35,967 nt of DNA. Source: Acanthaster planci (Eukaryota > Echinodermata > Asteroidea > Valvatida > Acanthasteridae). The translations under genes were made by a program, and so were the position numbers. Below, piece after piece: positions 29,495 through 35,967 of the stretch. Position 1 is the first letter of the stretch, and every line of letters starts with the position of its first letter. Location: NCBI RefSeq assembly GCF_001949145.1, contig NW_019091561.1, forward strand, positions 187,425-223,391, in the 5' to 3' direction. The notes beneath the pieces were generated by a model that ran no database searches, was not told the origin of the DNA, and saw nothing but the letters and a program-made list of their open reading frames with translations.

Positions 29495-29900
29495 AATATC
29501 AACAAGAAAATAATATAAAATCAGTGCTCTAGAATATGTAATTGCCGAGCTTTCGGTAACTGAGTACCTTCTTTGGGGCAAACGGATTTAAATTTGAATG
29601 AACACAGAAAAATCCATGTTCATTCCCCGGGATGCAACATTCCAAGTTCGAAAATAACATGCTGCTCCAGTTGTACATCGAATGACGCTTTCCGCAGGAT
29701 GCAGACTCTTACGAGTATGTGGTGGCACGAAAAGTGCTGCGTAACAGTGAGACCAGGTGTTTGCTGGCGCACACACCGCAAGTGTTCAGCGGAACGGTCA
29801 CCAAGGCGACGCTTGGTCTCTCCAATGTACAGTTTACCACAGTGACGATACGAGGTGTACTGTGCATACTAAGGCTGAGTGCATCGATATCTCGAACAAC
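29495..29900 (-). mobile_element. Penelope-like element family B, GIY-YIG endonuclease and 3' end
   Basis: On the minus strand CGKLYIGETKRRLGDRSAEH (29789-29848) is a clear GIY-YIG domain start, with the Tyr, Gly, Arg and downstream Glu/His context. It continues with a 'LTVTQHF' and 'LRKASFDVQLEQHVIFELG' trace to about 29640, then the 3' tail shared with 5873-6052 (ccccaaagaaggtactcag, then ttaccgaaagctcggcaat). A stop/shift near 29620 breaks the final coding. No reverse transcriptase was recognised upstream (towards 30060), so the element is truncated. Confidence 0.75.
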
Positions 29901-30059
29901 ATCATCGATCGGTGCTCCTCGGAACACCAAGAGACCTCCACAAATCGTTTTTTTAAATTGTCGGGGCAGACACCAGACTTGAAGGAAATTGAAGGGCTGA
30001 TTCACTGCGAACACTATGACTGGAAGTAGAATGAGGCTGGTAAACATCTGCCACAGTGG

Positions 30060-30480
30060 ACAGTGAAAAATTGAAATACGTAAAACAAGGATCGAGCGTA
30101 TTCATCCTCACTGAGTCTTCACCTCGCGGCGGAAGTCAAAATGTCACACGATTTGCCCTCAATAACAGTATTGTAGCAGAACAGTTAATTATTAGACAGT
30201 TTTACGCATTAGACAAGTTTATGGACGCTGGTGCACGTGCTCAAGCTTGCTGTGTTGCGCACAAATTGCGTAGGGCGTTGGTACCCGGCGCGGGTATACA
30301 AGCGCGTGACTTGCGTGTGGTCTGCCTCTTCCGTCCCAGCGCTCTTTCGGGCTGCACGCTTGCTGACGTTGCGCCACACTTTCCCGCTCTTCTTGTGCCC
30401 ATCCTCCGCGTTCGTGCTCTGGTGACTGGGTTTGCACCGCGTGGTGCTGAACCGTGTACCCGGGTGAGTTGAACCCTTAA
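30060..30480 (+). other. Putative 5' LTR/leader region of the gypsy element
   Basis: This lies between the Penelope-B fragment and gag. A GC-rich stretch with ggcgcgggtatacaagcg (30287-30304, TATA-like) precedes tggtgctgaaccgtgtacc (30442-30460), which has the TGG start expected of a tRNA primer-binding site. An LTR ending in CA would fit just before it. Without the 3' LTR, which is outside the window, neither LTR edge nor primer tRNA can be confirmed. The open frames here look like shadows. Confidence 0.3.
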
Positions 30481-31764
30481 GTAGAGGCAAGAGGACTGGA
30501 AGATCAGCAGTTGCGTGCTGAAGGGGAAAGGAAGGAGGAGTTGCTCCCGACGGGGCCTCTGCGCTTCGAGACAGTAGGAGATATCGGGAGTTTGAGCCTG
30601 ATATCGTCGACACCTGCGAAGGGTTACAGGTCGACACCAGAATCAAGGACAAAGTTTTCTGCGGGGAGTTCGCTTCTGGCACCTACCAATACGCCAGCAA
30701 GCACTTCAGTGTCCGTGCAGACGGTCGACGCAACGAGAGGCTGGTCTATGGGGACAAATTTTTCATTGGGAGGTGCTGAGGAGTCTCAAGGTGGAGAAAA
30801 GTCAACTTCAACTGGTAGCAAAACTGACCTAAATAGGCGTGATGCGGGGATTGAATCAAAAGGGGAGTTGCAGGTTGGTGGACAGACAAGACGACCAAAC
30901 ATCACACCCGATCGGTACAATGGGAAATCTTCTTGGAGAGACTACATTCAGCACTTTGAAGCGTGCAAGCTGGCCAACGATAGGACAGACAGGCAGGCTA
31001 AGGTCTTCTTAACGGCAAGTTTGCAGGGGGCAGCCGTCAAGGTGTTGTCGTTAAGTAGGGATTTGACCTACAAGGATTTAAGGGAGAAATTGGAGGCCAG
31101 GTTTGGGCCTGGTTGGCTAGAAGAAAACCACTTGATGGAGCTCCGTTACAGGCGACAGGGACCTAAGGAGACTTTGAGGGAATTGGGTGAGTCAATCAGG
31201 GAATTGACAGCGTTGGCATACCCAAACTTTAGGGACAACGACAGAGACTGCCTAGCGAAGGGCCATTTCTCAGATGCCATCGAGGATCCGGCGATAAGAG
31301 AGGGGATATTCCGCGCCCGTCCAGGAACCCTCTACGAAGCCGTAAGGGCAGCGATGGCCACAGAAAGCTTCCTGAAGGTGGAGCAACAGAGGAGTGGACG
31401 GAACTCAAAATTCAACAGGATGGTGGAATCGGACGATGCCGTGGAGGAATTGCAGAAACAAGTGGGGGACCTCCAGAAATCACACGCGAACACTAAGGAC
31501 ACAGTAGCCGGTTTGGTACGAGATGGCGCCAGAGGTAGAGGAGACGCCCAATTGCCGACGGTGGAAGGTCCCACAGGCACCAGTTATAAGAGACGACCTA
31601 GGGAGGACGTTGTTTCCTTCAGATGCGATAGGAAAGGACACTTTGCACGTGACTGCACACACCCTCCAGCTAAGAGGAATTGGACGGGAAATGACGGGCA
31701 GCCTACCCTGAGGCCCGAGGGGGGGCTGGAACCAGCGAAGGGCAAAGAGACAAGCAGCCATTAG
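30481..31764 (+). CDS. gag: Ty3/gypsy Gag polyprotein (zinc knuckle missing its first Cys)
   Basis: An open frame of about 427 codons follows a stop at 30478-30480. No ATG lies near its start, so the N-terminus is uncertain and may have begun in an upstream, now shifted, frame. The first 30 residues are charged and coiled-coil-like (LEDQQLRAEGERKEE). A capsid-type core begins near 30905 with DRYNGKSSWRDYIQHFEACK. The C-terminus has FRCDRKGHFARDC (31619-31657), a CCHC zinc knuckle whose first Cys is replaced by Ser, then a basic/proline-rich tail and TAG. Gag forms the particle and binds RNA. The following protease frame is shifted relative to gag. Confidence 0.8.
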   Translation, partial: VEARGLEDQQLRAEGERKEELLPTGPLRFETVGDIGSLSLISSTPAKGYRSTPESRTKFSAGSSLLAPTNTPASTSVSVQTVDATRGWSMGTNFSLGGAEESQGGEKSTSTGSKTDLNRRDAGIESKGELQVGGQTRRPNITPDRYNGKSSWRDYIQHFEACKLANDRTDRQAKVFLTASLQGAAVKVLSLSRDLTYKDLREKLEARFGPGWLEENHLMELRYRRQGPKETLRELGESIRELTALAYPNFRDNDRDCLAKGHFSDAIEDPAIREGIFRARPGTLYEAVRAAMATESFLKVEQQRSGRNSKFNRMVESDDAVEELQKQVGDLQKSHANTKDTVAGLVRDGARGRGDAQLPTVEGPTGTSYKRRPREDVVSFRCDRKGHFARDCTHPPAKRNWTGNDGQPTLRPEGGLEPAKGKETSSH

Positions 31765-31816
31765 GTAGAAAGGGGACGGAGAACCCAGAATTCCAATAGA
31801 GAGAGCGAAGAGGGGC

Positions 31817-32563
31817 ATGTTTGTGCCAGCATTAATACGGGGACAACAGGTGAGGCTTCTCGTGGACACCGGGGCTACGGACACCTTTCTGTCGTCAACA
31901 CTGTTCTACAAAATCCCACCAGAGAGAAGGCCAAATCTCTCCTCGGTGGGTTCGTGTATCAAGAGCGCAGATGGTTCACATATTAAGACATTGGGTAGCG
32001 CTTGGATCGAGCTACAGGTGGGGAGAACAACGTATCCAGTGTATGCGACATTTGGGCACTTGCAGTCGGCGGATGGAATCCTGGGCATGGATTTCTTGTA
32101 TCCAACATGTGGCAGTTTGAATTTCAAAACGCTTGAGCTTACCATCAACGGGGAGAATGTAAAGTGCAGTGAAGACCATGGGGCGAAAATTTGCGCGAGG
32201 ATTGTCGTCGGGAGGACGACTCGGGTGCTGGCTGGCCACAAAGTGATTTTGCCAGGACATGTAGCGGGGAGGAGCACCGTGAATGGGCCAGGGATACAAG
32301 AGCCAGTGGATCGCAGTGAGATCGCAAGTAAAGGGATGATTGTGGCTCGGGTGGTGGTCTCGGGCAATCAAGAGGTTTTGCCGATTCGTGTGTACAATCC
32401 CGGTAAGCGGGAGTGTGTGGTGCATAGTGGAACAATTGCAGGTTATCTGACACCTATAGGTGAACAGGAGATAGAGTGTACGCCAGAGAAGTGGCCACAA
32501 GGTTATGGCCAGACAAATGTTCCCGAACACTTAGTTGATTTGTTCAACAGGTGTAACACTTAG
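31817..32563 (+). CDS. pol: Ty3/gypsy aspartic protease and pol N-terminal part
   Basis: A 248-residue frame in the pol reading frame. LLVDTGATDTFLS (31857-31895) carries the DTG active-site triad, and ILGMDFL (32079-32099) is the second hallmark (hydrophobic-hydrophobic-G) loop. The rest, through the glycine-rich HVAGRSTVNGPG part, is the linker to reverse transcriptase. The stop TAG at 32561-32563 is followed in the same frame by the reverse transcriptase, so it is a single nonsense change in an otherwise continuous pol. The ATG at 31817 may only be an internal Met; pol would normally be reached by frameshifting from gag, since the frames differ. Confidence 0.85.
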   Translation: MFVPALIRGQQVRLLVDTGATDTFLSSTLFYKIPPERRPNLSSVGSCIKSADGSHIKTLGSAWIELQVGRTTYPVYATFGHLQSADGILGMDFLYPTCGSLNFKTLELTINGENVKCSEDHGAKICARIVVGRTTRVLAGHKVILPGHVAGRSTVNGPGIQEPVDRSEIASKGMIVARVVVSGNQEVLPIRVYNPGKRECVVHSGTIAGYLTPIGEQEIECTPEKWPQGYGQTNVPEHLVDLFNRCNT

Positions 32564-34828
32564 GTGGGGCAGGAGCACCACGGAGCAATTGCAAAATTAC
32601 TAAAAGATTACCAGGATGTCTTTTCAAAGGGAGATGGAGACATAGGCCGGACTGATTGGGTTAAACACCACATCAACACTGGGAACGCAGTGCCTACGAA
32701 GGAGAGACCAAGAGGACACTCACTGGCAGAGCAGGAGGAGATCACACGGCAAGTTAAACATCTGCTTGACAATGGGATGATCGAGCCATGCGATAGTCCA
32801 TGGGCAGCGAACGTGGTACTGGTGAGGAAGAAAGATGGGACCAAGAGGTTCTGCGTGGATTATCGCCGCCTCAATTCATTGACAGTGAAGGACGCGTACC
32901 CGATCCCACGTATCGATGATTCGTTGGACACCTTAGCAGGTGCAGTGTGGTTTTCTACTTTGGACCTCACTGCTGGGTATTGGCAAGTTGAGATGGCTGA
33001 GGAAGCACGGAAGAAGTCAGCATTTGTGGTACGCGGAGGCCTCTACTGTTGGCGGGTCATGCCATTCGGCCTCTGCAATGCACCCTCGACATTTGAAAGA
33101 CTAATGGAGCGGGTGCTTGCTGGCCTGCAATGGGACATACTGCTCGTATATCTCGACGACATCATCATCTTCGCGGGAACGGTGCAGGAGGAGTTGAATC
33201 ACTTGGCGATGGTATTCCAGCGTTTGCGGGAGGCCGGCTTAAACCTAAAGCCGAAGAAATTTGAGCTTTTCAAGAAGCAGGTATTGTACCTCGGACACAT
33301 TGTGCCCAAACAAGGCGTCGCAATAGATCCAGAAAAAATCAAGGCAGTGCGTGACTGGCCTACACCTGCAACAGTTACAGAAGTGCAAAGTTTCTTAGGA
33401 CTGGCGTCCTATTACAGGCGCTTTGTTAGAAGCTTTGCAGACATCGCCCGCCCGTTACACCGCTTAACAGAGAAAGGAAAGGAGTTTTTGTGGGATGACC
33501 AATGCAAGAATGCATTTCGAATGCTGAAGAAGTTCTTATTGGAGGCACCTATTCTGGCATATCCACATCCAGAAGGCGATTACGTACTTGACACAGACGC
33601 CAGCAGTGTGGGGATAGGCGCTGTCCTGTCACAAGTGGTAGACGGACAAGAGGGGGTGATTGCCTACGGCAGTCGGGTTCTGAGCAAGCCAGAAAGAAAT
33701 TATTGTGTAAAGCGGAGGGAACTTCTCGCTGTTGTTGTGTTCCTGAGGCAGTTCAGATCCTATGTCTACGGGAGGAAAATCACAATCAGGACGGACCATG
33801 GAGCCTTGCGGTGGCTACTAAACTTTCGTGACCCACAAGGGCAGATCGCCCGATGGCTGCAGATCATCAGCGAATACGATTTCACCACAGTGCACCGTGC
33901 TGGGAGATCCCACGGCAACGCAGATGGGCTTTCACGCCGGCCATGTCCCCAGTGTGGACGTGAAGATAAGGGGACGACGGGTGTCGAAGACAGAGAGAAG
34001 GGGAAAGCCACTGAGAAGTTAGGCGAAGGAGAGTCACCTGCGGTGCGAGTAATAGCGATGGCGCCAACTGTAACACGTGAGTTGTTAAGAGGAGCCCAGT
34101 GGGAGGACAAGACATTGAGTTGGATCCTAAATGCAAAAAGTGCTTCAGGAGGGAGGCCAGAGTTCGTAGAGATCACACCAGTTTCACCTGCGATGAGAAC
34201 ATACTGGTTACTCTGGGATCAACTCGAAATCCGAGATGAACTCCTATGCAGGAGGTGGGAGTCCGATGACGGCCATGTGACCAAGTATCTAATTGTGTTA
34301 CCAAAGGAGTTTCGTGAGGAGGTTGTGCGAGAACTCCATGGTGGTCAGACAGGGGGACACCGGGGTCAAAGAAAGACATTGGTGAAGGTGCGTCAAAGGT
34401 TTTTCTGGGTTGGTATGAGTGCCGATGTCAGGTCATTGGTGAGACAGTGCAACGAGTGCGTAGCAAAAAAGTCACCTGCCAAAGCCAGGCAAGCACCGCT
34501 ACAGCAGTATGCCGTAGGCGCCCCTATGCAACGAGTAGCCTTAGACGTATTGGGCCCACTCCCTGAGACTGAGCACGGAAACCGTTATGTACTGGTGGTA
34601 GGGGATTACTTCAGTAAATGGGTGGAAGCCTATCCCATCCCAGACCAGAAAGCAGAGACTGTGGCCCAGAAGTTTGTGACAGAGTTTGTGACTAGATTCG
34701 GCGTCCCCATGGAATTACACACGGACCAGGGGCGCAATTTTGAGTCCCAGGTCTTTGTTGAGATGTGCCGCATACTGGGGATCAGGAAGACCAGAACAAC
34801 CCGTACAATCCAAAATCAGATGGAATGA
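32564..34828 (+). CDS. pol: Ty3/gypsy reverse transcriptase, RNase H and integrase (to a frameshift)
   Basis: The 754-codon frame shows WAANVVLVRKKDGTKRFCVD and YRRLNSL, FSTLDLTAGYWQV, MPFGLCNAPSTFERLM and VYLDDIIIF (YLDD catalytic box near 33150). RNase H follows with DTDASSVGIGAVL, ELLAV, TDHGAL and HGNADGLSR (33590-33945). The integrase zinc domain (HGGQTGGHRG, then CNECVAKK) comes next, then VALDVLGP (first Asp) and LHTDQGRNF (second Asp). The frame is lost near 34798, just before the conserved PYNP motif, and runs to a chance stop at 34826-34828. It begins at GTG directly after the TAG at 32561. This is the best preserved gene in the window. Confidence 0.9.
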   Translation: MGQEHHGAIAKLLKDYQDVFSKGDGDIGRTDWVKHHINTGNAVPTKERPRGHSLAEQEEITRQVKHLLDNGMIEPCDSPWAANVVLVRKKDGTKRFCVDYRRLNSLTVKDAYPIPRIDDSLDTLAGAVWFSTLDLTAGYWQVEMAEEARKKSAFVVRGGLYCWRVMPFGLCNAPSTFERLMERVLAGLQWDILLVYLDDIIIFAGTVQEELNHLAMVFQRLREAGLNLKPKKFELFKKQVLYLGHIVPKQGVAIDPEKIKAVRDWPTPATVTEVQSFLGLASYYRRFVRSFADIARPLHRLTEKGKEFLWDDQCKNAFRMLKKFLLEAPILAYPHPEGDYVLDTDASSVGIGAVLSQVVDGQEGVIAYGSRVLSKPERNYCVKRRELLAVVVFLRQFRSYVYGRKITIRTDHGALRWLLNFRDPQGQIARWLQIISEYDFTTVHRAGRSHGNADGLSRRPCPQCGREDKGTTGVEDREKGKATEKLGEGESPAVRVIAMAPTVTRELLRGAQWEDKTLSWILNAKSASGGRPEFVEITPVSPAMRTYWLLWDQLEIRDELLCRRWESDDGHVTKYLIVLPKEFREEVVRELHGGQTGGHRGQRKTLVKVRQRFFWVGMSADVRSLVRQCNECVAKKSPAKARQAPLQQYAVGAPMQRVALDVLGPLPETEHGNRYVLVVGDYFSKWVEAYPIPDQKAETVAQKFVTEFVTRFGVPMELHTDQGRNFESQVFVEMCRILGIRKTRTTRTIQNQME

Positions 34829-35643
34829 TCGAACGTTTCAACAGGACTTTATTGAGTATGGTGTCTATCATGATCGACCCGCATAAACGCCAACGGGACT
34901 GGGATGAGAAGGTGTCACTAGCGACATTCGCCTACCGCTCAACACCTCACGAATCAACTGAGGAGACGCCAAGCATGCTAATGTTGGGGAGAGAACTGTG
35001 CCTTCCTCTGGACTTGACCACTCAGGTAGATGAGGATGCGACAGCCAGAAGTGAGGAAACTGATTATGCCCTAAGATTGCGGGAGGACCTGCAGTTAGCC
35101 CACGAGCGGGCGCGGACCGTTCTTAAGTGTAGCGCGAGGAGGCAGAAGAAGTTCTACGATCAGAGAACCATGAAGGTCAGGCTGAAAGAAGGAGACTTCG
35201 TGTGGTTACACGACCCTAGCAAGAAAAAGGGTCTGTCGCCAAAATTGCAGCGCTGATGGCAGGGACCCTATCTGATTGTAAACACGTTGTCAGACGTTAC
35301 GTTCAGAATTCAACGGAAGCCAAGGGGCAAGAAGAAGGTTGTTCACTTTGACAGGCTTAAGCCCCACGCAGGTCAACCACTGAAGCCGTGGACCGTTGAC
35401 GAGGCACCCAGGGTATCATGTGAACAGCAGCACACAAACGTAGACGATCGAGGTTCAGCACAGAGTACAGCGTCCTTAAGGGAACCAAGAGACAATTCCC
35501 AGGAGATGGGGCCTGATGCGTCAGGTATAGCTCCAGAGGCAGACAGTGGTGCAAAAGAAGCACTTCAGGACAACAGAGCTCCTCCACCTGGAGTGAGGAG
35601 AATCCCACAGAGGAACAGGGGAAAGCCGCAGCGCTCTTTGTAG
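34765..35643 (+). pseudogene. pol: Ty3/gypsy integrase C-terminal part, after a frameshift and with a stop
   Basis: The continuing frame reads NNPYNPKSDGMIERFNRTLL (the third catalytic residue, Glu, is in MIERFN), then FAYRSTPHESTEETP, RRQKKFYDQR, VRLKEGDFVWLHDP. After a TGA at 35254-35256 it continues in the same frame with WQGPYLIVNTLSDVTFRIQR, the GPY/F module that binds DNA, and HFDRLKPHAG. A disordered acidic tail follows to a TAG at 35641-35643. So the gene carries one frameshift (about 34798) and one nonsense change relative to a complete pol. No chromodomain is present. Confidence 0.85.
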
Positions 35644-35967
35644 GGCCGGGGTAGTTTTGAACTAGGCAGACCAGGCGTTGGGAATGAGTGCCCGAAATGC
35701 CGCAGTCTATTTCTGCATCGGAGGAGTTTGGACCGGCATTTGACCGTGGAGCACGAGCCGCGAGTCTTCTACTGGTGTAGACAGTGTTCTCATAAGAGCA
35801 ATCGCCGCGACAACCTACTAGCGCATTACAAGGATTGTCATCCATCAAGAATTCATGAAGTAAGCCAGATCAAGTCAGAGTCGTATGAGGATAGAGAGCG
35901 AGGGCATTGCAACAGAGGTGAGCCAGAAGGTCATCGCCTACAGGAGAGGTCACGTTCTGCTAGTGTC
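35644..35967 (+). CDS. C2H2 zinc-finger open frame after pol (partial, runs off the window)
   Basis: The frame of the pol tail stays open for 108 codons after the TAG at 35641-35643. It encodes two C2H2 fingers. The first is CPKC, then 12 residues, H, four residues, H (RSLFLHRRSLDRHLTVEH). The second is CRQC, then 12 residues, H, four residues, H (SHKSNRRDNLLAHYKDCH). A charged tail follows. There is no ATG near the start, so it might be read through the stop, spliced, or be an ancient pol extension. It may be a retrotransposon-encoded DNA/RNA-binding protein or the end of an adjacent gene; the window ends before this can be decided. Confidence 0.65.

Noticed and set aside
30209-30682. Long minus-strand frame of 157 residues over the gypsy leader
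   Set aside because: No motif; it overlaps the gag start on the other strand, and its composition matches a GC-rich shadow.
31906-32367. Minus-strand frame of 153 residues
   Set aside because: It lies opposite the gypsy protease, which has clear DTG and ILGMDFL motifs, so it is a shadow.

Overview
The window looks like nuclear DNA of an invertebrate animal, probably aquatic. It is AT-rich between genes, has no bacterial-type operons, and is a dense pile-up of eukaryotic mobile elements. I recognise Penelope-like retroelements, two non-LTR elements, a Ty3/gypsy LTR retrotransposon, a Polinton/Maverick virus-like element, and a multi-copy animal gene family ending in a cysteine-rich domain. 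The species cannot be named from the sequence. No intact host gene, rRNA or CRISPR was found. One assembly gap (N run) lies at 23635-23653.

Layout. 1-245 is the 3' end of a Penelope-like element (family A), repeated at 14036-14895, where a broken GIY-YIG endonuclease is visible. 246-6050 is mostly featureless; it holds a fragment of the cysteine-rich gene family (4486-4800), an interspersed repeat (5741-5872) and the tail of a second Penelope-like family (B, 5873-6052). 6085-12634 is a decayed gene of the PIN-like plus CXC family. It is interrupted by a non-LTR element carrying only an endonuclease domain (about 7625-9834) and by a 108-bp Penelope-B tail flanked by an 8-bp target duplication (11389-11512). 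15490 to about 26700 is a degenerate Polinton: DNA polymerase B, a small membrane protein, packaging ATPase and two element-specific genes on the plus strand converge on protease, major capsid, a basic protein, penton-like capsid and chromodomain integrase on the minus strand. To the right lie several small minus-strand genes, one resembling the PC4 transcription coactivator. 27290-29260 is a broken RTE-like LINE, 29495-29900 a minus-strand Penelope-B end, and 30060-35643 a nearly full-length Ty3/gypsy element with few breaks. It is followed in the same frame by an open two-finger C2H2 zinc-finger region running off the window.

How the parts work together. The Polinton genes form a self-synthesising, virion-building set (replication, packaging, maturation, capsid, integration), but every core gene carries frameshifts or stops, so the copy looks dead. 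The gypsy gag-pol has about three single-site breaks and looks much younger.

The most unusual signals are short perfect fold-back inverted repeats (arms 17 of 18, 34, 53 and 19 bp) inserted between otherwise adjacent coding segments, a concentration of the palindrome TGACGTCA in the Polinton (six copies, one just upstream of a TATA box), the PC4-like gene, and the zinc-finger extension after the gypsy pol.
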